64,000 nucleotides of DNA from Saccharina japonica (taxonomy: Eukaryota > Sar > Phaeophyceae > Laminariales > Laminariaceae): the NCBI GenBank assembly GCA_008828725.1, contig MEHQ01003630.1:19811-83810 (forward strand). The letters are read 5' to 3'. Under the pieces are notes generated by a model that had not been told where the DNA came from, did no database searches, and saw only the letters and a program-made list of their open reading frames with translations. Position 1 is the stretch's first letter; each line of letters opens with the position of its first letter. The position numbers were made by a program, and so were the translations under genes. This document shows, in pieces, positions 11,701 through 21,039 of this stretch.

Positions 11701-14700
11701 GAGGAAGGGGAGGGAGGGAGAGAGGGAGGAGGAGAGGGAGGGTGGAAGGGTTCGATATTTCCTCACCTGTTGCATAGAATAAGTGGTAGCCTCTACTGAG
11801 GGGGGAGGGGGGGGGGGGGGGGGGGGGTGTACTCATGTCGTGCATGGCCGTAGTCGTATGACCGTAGACCCTCGCATCCCTACAATGCTGGAAAGAAGCA
11901 CTTTGGGCTGACACCAACCAGGCAGACATAGCCTGCTTGCACCAAGCGCGAAGCGAAACGTGAGTCGTTGGGCGAGTCCCGTGAAGGGTGAACTGCATCC
12001 TACTAAGAAGACCGCTTGTGAGGCAGACTTGCATACGAACGACAGCCTCCAATGGATTGATTTGCTTTCTGGTGTGGGGGGTGAGGGGGGCGGGCGGGGA
12101 AGGAGAGTGGGGGGATATATATATATTTTTTTTTCGTGTTTGTATTTACGCAGGCCGGTTACGTTTTGTTTTTCTGGCGGTGAGGACACCAGGACATTAC
12201 AACAACAACTATTAATAATAGACAACAACAGCGACAGCCACAAAAAACCACGACCACAAGAACAACAATAACAACAGGCGTATGCTCATAACAGACGCCT
12301 GCTACAATAGAGATAGCACTCTTTTGGTAGAAATGTTTTCTGGATGATCGTGTTCCTTAACCCAAAATGACCGGTCTTTCATTCTTGTGTTGCGCTATTT
12401 TTCATTTTTATGCTTAGGCCATGGGATTCTTCATCGGGTATGTAGCACTTTTATTTCCCTCCAAAAATCAGTGTGCAGGCTACTGCAGGTATAGAGGTCC
12501 GTCCTCAAGTGACCATACCACCCTCAGAAGGCAAAAGCTTATTATTAATAACATCGTGCGCCTCTACCGTACGTAGCAGGCGTCAAAACTAACGAACTCC
12601 GTGAGACAACACCGCTTGACGTTTTGTGCTGTATCATACCAAAATCACGTTTGCGCTGTACCGCCCCAGGCCGGCCTGGAGTTTACGATGGCCTTGAAGT
12701 ATCAGGACATGAGCGCCGCCTCCCGCGTCGGCGACTTGTTCGACCGGGCCATCGCAGCCGCCCCGGCTAGCCCCATGGCTTACCTCAACAAGGCTATGTT
12801 CTTGCTCCAGGTCAGTTTTCGTGGTGATGTTGGATGTTCGTGGTGGCGGCGGTGGTGATCTTGTAGATAGCTTGTGTGTGGTGGATATCGAACAACTACT
12901 CGGTGACGATAGACGAGCAACCTAACCGGTACTAAACGGTACGATTTCGATATTTTAACACGTAAAAGTAAGCTTCCCTTCGGTATCTGCGTAAAAACTA
13001 CGTACGGGGATTGCCAGGGAATGGAGGTCAAAACGGCGTCCGATCTATCATCACATATCGAAACGTCGGACAGATGACGGTATCCAAAACAAAAATGTCG
13101 GACAGATGACGGTATCCAAAACAAAAACGTCGGACAGATGACGGTCTACCGTTTGTAGATCGTCTATTACAGGGTGGGCTAATGTAGTAAATAGGACCTA
13201 CGGTTAACACCAAAACCAATACATTTACCCATTTTTACCAACAACATTTGGTCCTATTTACTATTGTTTTTTTTGTTTTTTTTTTCCATCCCATTTATTA
13301 TCTTCGCACTTCTGTCTTTCTCCCTCACTAGTCGTAACTCAGATCCGGGGTCACAAAGTAGGCTCCTCTCCCTCCTCCCCCACTACGGTTCTTGCCTTGA
13401 TATTTATCGCGCAGAGGATTCAGCCTTCCCAACGCTCGTCGATTTTCATCGAATTTTGCCAACTCACGCTCTCGCGCTTTCCGCTAGTCAAGATTTTTTT
13501 TTTTGCGAGAAAAAGTCCCTACGAGCATACACTCGGGGGGGCTCGAACTCGCGACCTTGACGCTAACAAGCTTCGTGGTTACCTGCTAGCCCACCGGGGC
13601 GACCCCTCCGTGTTAGATAACCTACATGAGAACATCTGGATCCTAGCCTCTGCCATTTTTGACGAGTTGTGCAGGATCTGTGTAGTATGTGCCAAAAACA
13701 ATGTGCTCGTTGATTTATTCAGATAAAAACACCGCTCCGACCCGGCAACGTGAGCTATGAATATATGTAACTCTGGCCAGGAATATAAGGATAATTTCTA
13801 TATCCACATCACATTTAAATGAAGACTATGTTTCGGGTCAGAGTGATGGATCGTACACAAACCAGGGAATTTTTCGGCCTTGAAAAATCTAGGTCATAAA
13901 GTTGGGATCGATATTATACGAGTATGTCCGATGAGTACTGTAGCAGTTTGTTTGTTTTTTTTTCGTGGTAGTTGTGGGGATGTTTATTGGTGTACGTCAA
14001 CATTAGCATGTCATTGCATCAGGCAAGTGTTGGCGGTGGTGGTGGTGTTTCATTGGGTATTGTTGTTGTTGTTGGGGTGTTGGTGTTGGTAGTGGTGTTG
14101 GTGGTGTTGTTGTTGGTGTTGGTGTTGGTGTTGGTGTTAGTTGGTGTTGGTGGTGGTGTTTATGTTAGAGCTGTTGGTGGTGTTGGTGTTGTTGGTGCTG
14201 GTGTTGGTACGTAAGCAAGGCCCATGATCTAGCTTTAGGCAAAGTTTGGTGGTGCTGGTGGATGTGGGTGTTGTCGGTGGTATCGTTGTTGCCTTCGTCT
14301 GTGTTGCCGATGATGATGCTGCTGATGCTGCTGCTGCTAAACACATGCCAGGTATATATATGTATGCTTTTACCGGTATCAATTTATCTCGATCACCACT
14401 GATGCGTATGTTATCTATGAATTACCAGGTACACGTTATCATATTCTTCAATATACATTCGCTATCTTCCATCACCGCCGTCCCTGGGTTGAACTTTCGA
14501 GGGGGAAAATCCCTATACTCATTCGGCAAGTGATACTTGCTGACCCCTGCCTGCGGCCTTTTATGTTTTTCATTTGTTTACTTACGTTTATCGGCTCATC
14601 AACATTCGCCCTCTGTTCCCGTTTGCTTATGTTTTTTTTTCCCCGATTCTGACTGTCGGTCGGCGCAGATGATGAACGACCTGCCCGGCGCGGTGGAGAC

Positions 14701-15496
14701 GATACAGAAGGGGGTGGACGCTGACCCCACGAGCGTGGTGAGCATTCGGAAACAAAATCGACAACGTGTCGTCATATAATATGTCCCATGTTTCCCTTGT
14801 CTTTTTTTGTTCTTCCTTTGTTCTGTTTTTTTTTTCCCACGTATCTTCCCCCCATCTTTTCATAGTGACACTATTAATAGTTCAAGTCATCAACTAAGTA
14901 GTTTCGCCCACCCCTACCCCTTCACATATCATGTGTCCTCGTGTACGAGTATATGTTTTCCTTGTGTATTTTCTTCCCTCTTTTTTTTTTCGATCCTTTT
15001 GTTTCCATGTTTTTCATGTTTTTGTGTGCCTGGTGTGTTGTTTTTTTATTCCTGTCGGGGGGGAGTGGTGTTTGTTACTTTCGATTTTTATCGGTTTTTG
15101 TTTCACGCTTCATCCCAGCCCCCCCCCTCTCTTCCACAAACACGCGAAACTGCGGAAACCCTAGCGCCACCTCAAACCAACCGTGAACCACTCAAGCGTT
15201 GGGACTAAACAGTTGACCACATTTCCTGGTTGGTAGTTTAATACTTCCCTCTCTTCCTCCCTCCCTCCCTCCCTCCCTCCCTCCCTTCCCTTCAGAGTGC
15301 CCTGGTTCAGCTGGCAAACATGAAGGTAATGATGGCCAGAACCGTGGAGGATGGAGACGAGGCTATTCAATTGCTGGAGAGGGCTGTCACTATGTCCTTC
15401 ATGAAGGAGGAGTTGGTGGAGACCCTGAGCGTTCTCGTTGCCACCGAGGGCAGGATTCAGGCCGCGGCCTTGCTTGGGCGCACCTCGCTGCAGTAG
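5676..15496 (+). CDS. TOM70: Tom70-like TPR mitochondrial import receptor, C-terminal part, eight exons (5' incomplete)
   Basis: Exons: 5676-5722, 6665-6805, 8208-8279, 9795-9908, 11093-11176, 12670-12810, 14669-14737, 15296-15496. All introns are GT-AG and, after the first split codon, every junction falls between codons, giving 288 residues and a TAG stop. The peptide shows about six TPR units with the usual A..A / A..P spacing (for example KAQAVFDRAIELYPDY and LLDKALQLNTKD). The last unit (DEAIQLLERAV followed by a helical tail of about 35 residues) resembles the C-terminal end of yeast and human Tom70, which is an outer-membrane receptor that takes chaperone-bound precursors. The N-terminal membrane anchor and clamp TPRs are missing: they lie upstream or were lost in the duplicated region. 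The introns are full of repeats. Another large TPR protein is possible. Exon structure is firmer than the family name. Confidence 0.65.
6665..6805 (+). CDS. TOM70: Tom70-like gene, exon
   Basis: Begins after TTTCCTCCAG and ends at AAG|GTTAG. Encodes 47 residues starting LELDADAAM and ending DANDK, the first helix pair of a TPR. Phase 0 at both ends. Confidence 0.8.
6825..6930 (+). repeat. Truncated GCTACRATAGAGGT-type MITE followed by an AGT microsatellite
   Basis: The start ACGCGTGCTACAATAGAGGT matches the terminal repeat of the MITE family at 12294, 49903 and 51386, and the following 40 bases also match. The element then runs into GTAGCAG and TAGTAG triplet repeats. Intronic. Confidence 0.6.
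6965..8207 (+). repeat. GGTTGACGATGC-type degenerate repeats flanking a GATC composite element
   Basis: Both 6965-7140 and 7790-8207 consist of loosely tandem copies of GGTTGACGATG(C) and related ATCAACAAT motifs. They flank the GATC element at 7239-7765, so that element may have landed inside this array. The exon at 8208 starts in the last copy: its acceptor CAG is part of a GGTTGACAGG unit. Confidence 0.6.
7239..7765 (+). repeat. GATC composite element (copy G1)
   Basis: Three parts: a left array of GATCTGTAT units, a core of about 130 bases containing the hairpin GGATCTGTACTATGCAGATC near 7443-7462 and an AACGGCAGGTGAGGATCTA motif, and a right array of about ten units of GATCTAGATCATGATCTATC plus TGTAGAT. 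It ends in GGGGTGTGCAAGG. The same order occurs at 16565, 19288, 21296, 54563 and, inverted, around 32400-32830. Confidence 0.8.
8208..8279 (+). CDS. TOM70: Tom70-like gene, exon
   Basis: Begins after GGTTGACAG and ends at AGG|GTAAGT. Encodes 24 residues, starting AQAVFDRAIELYPDY, which completes the TPR begun in the previous exon. Phase 0 at both ends. Confidence 0.85.
8306..8402 (-). mobile_element. Poly(C)-tailed SINE-like element, short copy (S1)
   Basis: Read on the minus strand the copy runs from CGTGCTCCGTCCCGG through GGGATGCGAGGC to CATGAGTAC and a run of 10 C. Only the 3' 90 bases remain. The same 3' part occurs in four fuller copies in this window and resembles the 3' end of the LINE at 27959-29198. 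Confidence 0.75.
8749..8867. repeat. Diverged copy of the TAAATAGGACC palindromic MITE
   Basis: Ends CCATAGTAAATAG and GTCCTATTTACTATGG pair as inverted repeats. The interior is AT-rich and unlike the other copies. Lies in the same intron as the 18-bp satellite. The stretch 8403-8748 holds only T-rich sequence. Confidence 0.55.
9105..9727 (+). repeat. 18-bp minisatellite, about 30 units
   Basis: Unit ATCCCGATATAAGGCGGT with few variants (GATGTAAGGCGAT, CAATATAAGG). Because the unit is six codons without stops in several frames, it produces long artificial open frames on both strands (repeats of SRYKAV or RYPDIR). Those are not genes: they lie inside an intron of the Tom70-like gene between exons 8208-8279 and 9795-9908. 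Confidence 0.9.
9795..9908 (+). CDS. TOM70: Tom70-like gene, exon
   Basis: Follows a long T-run and CCAG, ends at GAAGAG|GTGCGC. The 38 residues hold ALLDKALQLNTKD and REQLCKLYEE, typical TPR helices. The donor GTGCGC is weak, and the intron behind it contains a sequencing gap. Confidence 0.8.
10011..10118. other. Assembly gap of 108 N
   Basis: The gap starts directly after a G-run and is followed by AGGAGGGGGGG. It lies in an intron of the Tom70-like gene. Open frames that span it are artefacts. Confidence 0.95.
10120..10415 (-). mobile_element. Poly(C)-tailed SINE-like element (S2)
   Basis: One of the fuller copies, about 295 bases. On the minus strand it ends GGGATGCGAGGGTCTATGG, then CATGCATG and a C-run. 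Upstream parts (CTTGGTGCAA, CTGGTCGGTGAAAACCC) align with copies at 11799, 17297 and 27398. A GGTGAAAACCC stretch sits where a Pol III B-box would be in a tRNA-derived SINE, but the match is weak. Confidence 0.75.
10916..10989. repeat. Short MITE of the CACTCTGACCCG family
   Basis: Begins CACTCTGAACGGTAATATAAG and ends CACTATATTTCCGGTCAG, so the ends pair. Relatives occur at 13769, 18323 and 36940. About 75 bases long, intronic. Confidence 0.5.
11093..11176 (+). CDS. TOM70: Tom70-like gene, exon with a duplicated 3' end
   Basis: Starts after GTGCGTACAG and ends CTCAAG|GTGAGG. Encodes 28 residues from AGAIDKALVAAQRG to LLTLK. The last ~20 bases and the donor are repeated three more times downstream in a tandem array, so four competing 5' splice sites exist (11177, 11316, 11465, 11614). 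Confidence 0.8.
11156..11620 (+). repeat. Tandem array that copies the exon 3' end and its donor site
   Basis: Units of 139, 149 and 149 bases. Each begins with a version of the exon end (CCTCACTCTCAAG) followed by GTGAGG, GTAGGG, GTATGG and GTATGG, then an ATCGAATATCGAATGG-like stretch. The array therefore starts inside the exon 11093-11176 and repeats the splice junction three times. In the last unit TACAAG has become TACAG, a possible acceptor in front of a 20-base pseudo-exon. Confidence 0.85.
11799..12075 (-). mobile_element. Poly(C)-tailed SINE-like element (S3)
   Basis: Fuller copy with a long G-run (29 G with few breaks) at the plus-strand left end. Minus-strand order is the same as in S2 and S4: TGCAGTTCACCCTTC, CTTGGTGCAAGC, GGGATGCGAGGGTCTACGG, CATGAGTAC, poly(C). 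Intronic in the Tom70-like gene. Confidence 0.75.
12294..12584. mobile_element. MITE with GACGCCTGCTAC terminal inverted repeats
   Basis: Ends GACGCCTGCTAC and GTAGCAGGCGTC are exact complements, and the sub-terminal parts (ATAGAGATAGCAC / GTGCGCCTCTAC) also pair. Internal marks shared with other copies: TCCTTAACCCAAAATGA, TTTCATTCTTGTG, AGCACTTTTATTT. It carries an extra internal stretch compared with the copies at 49903 and 51386. Confidence 0.8.
12670..12810 (+). CDS. TOM70: Tom70-like gene, exon
   Basis: Acceptor ACCGCCCCAG, donor CTCCAG|GTCAG. Encodes 47 residues, including DLFDRAIAAAPASPMAYLNK, a clear TPR with an extended first helix. Phase 0 at both ends. Confidence 0.85.
13164..13268. 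mobile_element. Palindromic MITE, TAAATAGGACC family
   Basis: Starts TATTACAGGGTGGGC and GTAGTAAATAGGACC, ends GGTCCTATTTACTATTG. Interior holds ACCAATACATTTACCC. Very similar copies lie at 21636-21749 and 54753-54861. It abuts the SINE that starts at 13262. Confidence 0.7.
13262..13605 (-). mobile_element. tRNA-derived SINE, full length, minus strand
   Basis: On the minus strand a tRNA-like head at 13530-13603 begins GTCGCCCCGGTGGGCTAGC (A-box-like TGGGCTAGCAGG) and holds GAGTTCGAGCCCC (B-box-like). A body with GTCGACG- and TTTGTGACCCCGGATCTGAG-like marks follows, and an A-rich tail lies at 13265-13287. Same family as 33289-33651. Confidence 0.8.
13769..13845. repeat. Short MITE of the CACTCTGACCCG family
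   Basis: Begins AACTCTGGCCAGGAATATAAG and ends ATGTTTCGGGTCAGAGTG, a pairing of about 17 bases with mismatches. Intronic. Confidence 0.5.
14035..14215 (+). repeat. GGTGTT / GTTGGTG degenerate microsatellite
   Basis: Almost pure G and T on this strand, in hexamer-like GGTGTTGGTGTT order. The valine-rich open frame across it is a by-product. Intronic, between exons 12670-12810 and 14669-14737. Confidence 0.85.
14669..14737 (+). CDS. TOM70: Tom70-like gene, exon
   Basis: Acceptor CGGTCGGCGCAG, donor AGCGTG|GTGAGC. The 23 residues, MMNDLPGAVETIQKGVDADP and three more, are a TPR second helix plus turn. Phase 0 at both ends. Confidence 0.85.
15296..15496 (+). CDS. TOM70: Tom70-like gene, last exon with stop codon
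   Basis: A 50-base C/T tract and TTCAG precede the exon. It encodes 66 residues and a TAG at 15494-15496. It contains SALVQLANMK, then DEAIQLLERAV, and ends GRTSLQ. This final TPR plus capping helix is the segment most like Tom70. Confidence 0.85.
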   Translation, partial: SALVQLANMKVMMARTVEDGDEAIQLLERAVTMSFMKEELVETLSVLVATEGRIQAAALLGRTSLQ

Positions 15497-15690
15497 ATTG
15501 AAGTTGAACTTGGTCTTGAACTTGGACTTGAAGTCGAGCTTGAGCTTGAAGTTGAACTTGGGCTTCAAGTTGATCTTGAAGTTAAACTTGGCCAAAAGTT
15601 GAACTTGACCTGAAGTTGAACTTGGGCTTGAAGTTGAATTGCGGCTTGAAGTTGAACTTCGGCTTGAAGTTGCACTTGACGTTGAAGCTT
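15497..15690 (+). repeat. TTGAAGTTGAACTTGG array starting at the stop codon
   Basis: The first unit starts directly after the TAG at 15494-15496 and about 15 degenerate copies of a 12-18 base unit follow. It would form the first 200 bases of the 3' untranslated region. No polyadenylation signal can be singled out in the T-rich stretch 15690-16010 that follows. Confidence 0.8.
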
Positions 15691-16009
15691 CGTTTTTCGT
15701 TTTACCGTAGTTTTTTTTGTCTCACTATACGAGTCTCGTCTAATGGTTAGCATCGTTTTTTCTCTTTTTTTTATGTCGGCTTTCTGCCTTTTGGGCCTTA
15801 TTCAGTTTTTTGTATGTCTTCCTTTTTTTTTCTTTTTGACCATTTTTTGTAGATTGTTTTCGATTTTTTGTGTTTTTGTTTGTCACGTTTTTTTCTTGGC
15901 GTTTTGGTACATTGTCTGTTTCACGATTTTTGTATAGTAGGATCTAATAGTTTCTTTTTCTCCTCCTAAACCCGTTACTGCTCCATTGTTTGGTGCGAGT
16001 GGTATGGTC

Positions 16010-16345
16010 TATTGGTTGATAGGTTGATTGATTGGTAGGATGCATTGCTTGCTTTGCTTGCTTACTTGGCTTGCTTGCTTGCTTTGCTTGCTCGCTTGTT
16101 CGCTTTTGATTGGTCGGCTGATTGATGCGCGTGGTTGATTGATTGATGTGATTGACTGAATTGAATTATTGATTGTATTGGTTGATTTGATTGATTGATT
16201 TTATTGACTGACTTGAACGACTGATTTGGCTGACTGATGTGATTGACTGACTTGATTGACTGGTTTGATTGAATGACTGATGTGATTGACTGACTTGATT
16301 GACTGATTGATTGATTGATTGATTGGTTGGTTGATTGCTTTTTTT
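16010..16345 (+). repeat. TTGATTGACTGA tetranucleotide-type array
   Basis: Degenerate GATT, GACT and CTTG tetramers run for about 330 bases. On the minus strand this reads as artificial NQSINQSI-like open frames. Intergenic. Confidence 0.85.
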
Positions 16346-16564
16346 CTAGGTGGGGGTCGGGTGGGATGAGTGGACCAGACACGACTCGGTGCCATCAGTC
16401 ATCAACTTGTCATCACTACGTACGTAGAACTTGGTCGGTGGTTTTGGGCTTATGCAGCAGCAGCACCCACGAAACACAACGTATCTGTACTTCGGGTTTC
16501 CCACGCCTCGCAAGATACAGCACGTCTTACAGATAATCAATTCCCAGTTCAATGAGCTAGGTCT

Positions 16565-16815
16565 TCCCGAGCGGGCAGATCTATTCCTGATCTGTATGAT
16601 CTACAGATCATGTCGCCGGGTAAAAGCCGTAAAATCTCCCATGACCTCCAATAGTAGCAGTACACATACATACATGTTCTGGGTTATATATGTACCATAC
16701 AGATCCTGCACAACTCATCATATATCGGCAGGTTAGGATCTGTGAATGATCTGTAGATGATCCGTCTGTAGATGGTCTATCTGTAGATGATCTATCTGTT
16801 CGACGCGTGCAAGGG
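16565..16815 (+). repeat. GATC composite element (copy G2)
   Basis: Begins CGGGCAGATCTATTCCTGAT, has a short left array, the core with CATACAGATCCTGCACAAC near 16690, and a short right array of TGATCTATCTGTAGATGATC. Ends at GTGCAAGGGGC. It has far fewer array units than G1 or G6. Confidence 0.7.
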
Positions 16816-16965
16816 GCATACCTGTTACCCTTTTTGCGATACCCTTGCTGTGGGATAGCGCTCACCAAGAGCGAATGGGGGGGGGGGGGCGATGTCGGGC
16901 TTGTGTGACGGTACTCGTTCGCTGTCAAGATTGGTCGGGCAGTTACTATATATCAGGGCTCTTGG

Positions 16966-17160
16966 GGGATCATGACCCGATCCGCGGGTCTGGTTAGGAA
17001 GTTCTAGAAATGTCACGGGTCGGGTTGGGTCGAGGTGGATCGGGTCGGGTCGGGTCGGGTCGGGTCGGGTCGGGTCGGGTCTTCAAGCTCTCACGGGTCG
17101 GTTCCGGTCACCCTTATCCGACCCGACCCGACCCGACCTGGCAAATTGATCATTTGACCA
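16966..17160 (+). repeat. CGGGT pentamer element with inverted arms
   Basis: Order: ATGACCCGATCCGCGGGTC, then about nine GGGTC pentamers, then CACGGGTCGGTTCCGG, then CCGACCCGACCCGACC as an inverted arm. Related copies lie at 30196-30298, 30790-30975, 37606-37830 and 41776-41945. Confidence 0.75.
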
Positions 17161-17296
17161 GACCCTTAAACAACCTTGGTTCTTATGCACGACTCATATG
17201 TACAACAGTCCGTGTACTACATGGTATAGCCGTGTAAATTGCATGGATAGGTGCTTGGACCCGCTAGCTGAATGAACGTCAGGTTCGCATCAAAAC

Positions 17297-17634
17297 AGGG
17301 GGGGGGGGGGGGGGGAAGGGGAGGTGGGAGTGTACCCATGTCATGCATGGTCGTAGTCTTATGACCATAGACCCTCGCACCCCGACAATGCCGGGACGGA
17401 GCAAGTCGGGTTTTCGCCGACCAGGCGGAGACATTGATTGCTTATTGCACCAAGAGCGAAGCGCCGTGAGGTGTTGGGGCAAGTCGCATGGAGGGTGAGC
17501 TGTATCCTACCAAGGAACGCTTGTGAGGTGGACTTTCTTGCATTTGGATGACAGCGTCGAATTAATTGTTTTTTTTTCTGGTGATTGATGTGGCCACTTC
17601 CAGAGACAGCAATGAGTATGCATTATGTAGAAGG
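17297..17634 (-). mobile_element. Poly(C)-tailed SINE-like element, longest copy (S4)
   Basis: About 335 bases. On the minus strand it passes through GCTGTCTCTGGAAG, GATACAGCTCACCCTCC, CTTGGTGCAATAAGC and CTCCGTCCCGGCATTG, and ends CATGACATGGGTACACTCCC plus C-runs. A second G-run lies just outside at 17641-17662. Stand-alone intergenic copy. The following stretch 17663-18322 holds nothing I recognise. Confidence 0.75.
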
Positions 17635-18322
17635 GAAAGGGGGGTTGGGGGGGGGGGGGGGTAGGAAGCATGCGGTAAGGCAAACGGCCCTGGCAGGCTC
17701 TATCCACCACAGGGCGTCACGCACCATATAATATATTCGAAGAATTACCGCACCTATTCGACCGTTTTGGGCTGCTGAGAAAAGTAAAAGGTCCCGTCAG
17801 GATTTACAGAATCGCTGTGTATACGAGCAACCAACAAAATATCACCACGAAAATAGGAAACAATGAGCAAAATCTGATTTGAATGCTGAAAGTATTTCTT
17901 CACGAAAAACGAAGATAATGAGCGATTTGATGTGATTCGAATTGCGAAAGGGTTTTATTGTACACCGGGTATACGAGAAAAGAAGAAAATTCGCACTTTG
18001 AATTATTTTTATTTTTCAAGTAAATGATTTTGAAGTGTGAAACGCATCTATCTCTGGTGTGCCGTAAAGTCTGCAGTACCTACTTTCCATGGGGACGTCG
18101 AACGGCATACGACTGTGTTGTCCCTTGTTTTGTTTTGCTCTGCTGTCGACGAAAGTTGGAGTCCCTTCGTGCAGGAGACAAGGCATTATGTATGTGTATA
18201 CGTACGTAAGACAATCAAGTTAAGCCTTCTAGAAGCTTTTTACATGTATACTACTGTAGTACTTGAAGTATAGTTTACTTAGCTAACTGTAGCAGTAGCA
18301 GCTTGCCTACTAACTACAATAC

Positions 18323-18400
18323 CACTATGACCCGAAAAACAAGCACCATTTAAATTACATGTTAATGTACAAACGGTCCCTTATATTCTGGGTCAGAGTG
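18323..18400. repeat. Short MITE of the CACTCTGACCCG family
   Basis: Begins CACTATGACCCGAAAAACAAG and ends CTTATATTCTGGGTCAGAGTG: 21-base terminal inverted repeats with few mismatches around an AT-rich centre. Clearest copy of the family. From 18401 to 19287 I see no gene and no repeat I can name. Confidence 0.7.
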
Positions 18401-19287
18401 ATATACGTTCACGTAGTGCCAAGGTATTAGACATTGACTTGTGGCCTGCGTACCGTATAATGTTAATCAAGATATCACACCCGTCTGGGACGGATTTCCG
18501 AGCTGAGTTTCTCCAATAGACGGGGCGAAACACACAACAAACTACGGAGGAGATGGTATGATATACACAGTAAGTAGTAGCTTTGGAATAGGTATTTCTA
18601 TACACGCACCGCTTGGAGTTTGCACTCTCTACACCTCGCTACCTATTATTGGCTATATTCGACGAATTGTGTCAGCTTTCTCATTCTGAATGAATAACGT
18701 CCCTCTGCACATTGTTGGAAGGGAAATGACATAATGCTTGGAAAGGGAACATCTCTCTTTGGGGCCCCGAGACATCGACCAAAAACAACGATAATTTTAG
18801 CGTTATAACCGCCTATTATGAGCAGCGTGGCCGCCCAGCAGTAGTATCAGTACGGGTAGGGGTCGTGTTTTGCCCCCGTCGTACAGCGTTTTACATCGTA
18901 ACTCGGACGACACCAAATTATTTAATCCCCCAATCAAAAACGCAATGGCCGCCGCTCGTTGTAATCCGACGCGTCCCTTTTCACCCTTGACTTTTCCCGC
19001 TGAAGTGGCAAGAAGAAGGGACTTTCTGACAGGGTATTATCTTGCGCATTTTTTTTGGCATACTACGAGGTGCTGCCTGGTACATACTACCGCTTACCGC
19101 TTCGTCCGGTGAGGTGTGCTGCGCGGTGCTGCGTAGCATCTCGCCGTGTTTTGCGGGATAGTAATATCGGACAAAACTCTGGCTATACGAGTACGTACGT
19201 ACGTACTACGTAACAAAAATGCGGAAGTTCTCACAAAATATATACCTCGGACGGAGATGAGGTAGTACCTAATTCTCACTTTTTTTA

Positions 19288-19560
19288 GGATCTAGATCCT
19301 TCAGGGGGCAGACACAGCAGATCCCTGGTATATACGTGATCTATCTATAGCTCACATTGCCGGGAGGGGGGGGGGCATATGATCTGCATGATGATGATCT
19401 GCCTGGGACATGCTTCCTGGATTGGATATATATGTACTTCGTACTATTATACAGATCCTGCATAGCACCTCAGAACGGCAGCTTGGGATCTACTGGTAGA
19501 TGATCTATCTGTAGATGGTATATCTGTAGATGATCTATCTGTAGATAGGTCTGTCCGAGG
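19288..19560 (+). repeat. GATC composite element (copy G3)
   Basis: Begins GGATCTAGATCCTTCAGGGG like G1, carries a G-run at 19368-19376, the core with TTATACAGATCCTGCATAGC, AACGGCAGCTTGGGATCTA and a short right array. From 19561 to 20640 no exon with convincing splice sites was found. Confidence 0.7.
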
Positions 19561-20875
19561 AGGTGTGGGACCTTAGGTGCTCCTCGCCTTCCTTGCCTGC
19601 TTTCGTACGTACCACGAAGAGGCTCACCATCGGTACGTACGTACGTAGCGGGGGGCAAAATGTTACTGGTACAGCAGTATCTGGGGTACCGTTTTCACCT
19701 GCTGGGGCCCCTCTATCACAGCGAAGGGGGCCGATTTGTCCCACCATGTGCCTGAACCAAACCTCTCCCCCCCGCCTATATATTGTGTACTCGAAGAACA
19801 AAAACAAGAACTACTACTGCTGTGCCTGTCTGTACTGCTGCTGCTGCTGTTACAGTAGTAGAAGAATGCGTCTGACGCACTCCGCCACCTTGCGCTTCTA
19901 TCCAATCAATATTCCATAGCGCGAGGCAAGCCTTGACTCGCACACGTGGTTTGTCGGTACCCCAGGTATTATACAAATCATACGGCTCCTACAAGTAGAT
20001 TGTACGTATACAGCATTGACAATTTTACAAAAATGGCCTTGGGGCGGGAGGGGTGTCCGCTACTGTTCTGTGGAGCGGATCCGTAGGTTCCGTAGTGGTA
20101 TGTTGTCGGGCGTCTGATAACGATCTGAGATGGATCCCTAGAGCGAGGAGGATATGTGCGCTGCGCAGACGCTGCAACCGCGACAGCATAGAGGTACAGC
20201 TCCTCGTAACCCAGGCCTCCAGACCTCAGCTTCAGCACACAGCAGGTTGAACAGTAAAACATGCAAATAGCGCAATATGGAACTCCCGTACGTGTAACGC
20301 TTTTTTTTGCGCATGATGATTTCACGAGCACGTAAATAGACACGTAGACACACTTCGCCCGCCACATGCTATGTTTGTGCACTCGAGAAGCACAGCTCGT
20401 ATCGTCCAGCACGTGGAAGCGGTGGTGTGTTGTCTGCTAGCCTGATGCAGCCAGCAAGGGACGGGCTGACCTCTTTCTGATCTTTTGATTTGTAGGTGGA
20501 AAGCTCTCATCGTGCGTAGTGGCAGATCAGCCATCATAATAATCTTGCTATACTTTCGGCAAGAGGAGCAGAGAGGTCAGCTAATCACAGCCACCGCCGC
20601 CTCCACCGCCATCGCCACCACGTCATCGCAACTAGGGGGGGGGGGCTCCTAGCACTGGCACAGTCGAGCTTGGAGACATTGTTCGCTGTGATATACCAGA
20701 CCGTCAGGCGAGGAGAAGGGTATATTCGGCTTGCGGTGTACTACAGTAGTAAGATCCGTCCGCCTCAACGTGCTGTATAAGAGAGTTGCCCAAAGGACTT
20801 CGGTTGGACCACGCAGACACGCCGATCGCCTGCGGTGGACCGACGGTACCCAAGAGTCCACAGCAGCAGCAACAT

Positions 20876-20932
<57 letters not shown>
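20876..20932 (+). repeat. Uninterrupted (CAG)19 triplet repeat
   Basis: Fifty-seven bases of pure CAG, preceded by two short impure runs from 20861. It lies 107 bases upstream of the proposed start codon at 21040, so it is probably in the 5' untranslated region or promoter of the Tudor-like gene. Depending on frame it would read Q, S or A. Confidence 0.9.
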
Positions 20933-20935
<3 letters not shown>

Positions 20936-21039
20936 TGGCGGCAGCCAGGCCAGGTTGGAGGAGACTTACACGGTACCACCAGTAGATTCAGCAGTCAGCA
21001 GCCGTCGTCGTTGCCGTCTACGTTGCTGTCGTTGTCATC

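Noticed and set aside
17030..17090. Telomere-like repeat
   Set aside because: The unit CGGGT is not a known telomere unit, is short, internal and flanked by an inverted arm.
19978..20412. 144-residue minus-strand frame as an exon
   Set aside because: Some stretches (SGGLGYEELYLYAVAVAASA) look protein-like, but there are no clear splice partners or domain, and the rest is poor.
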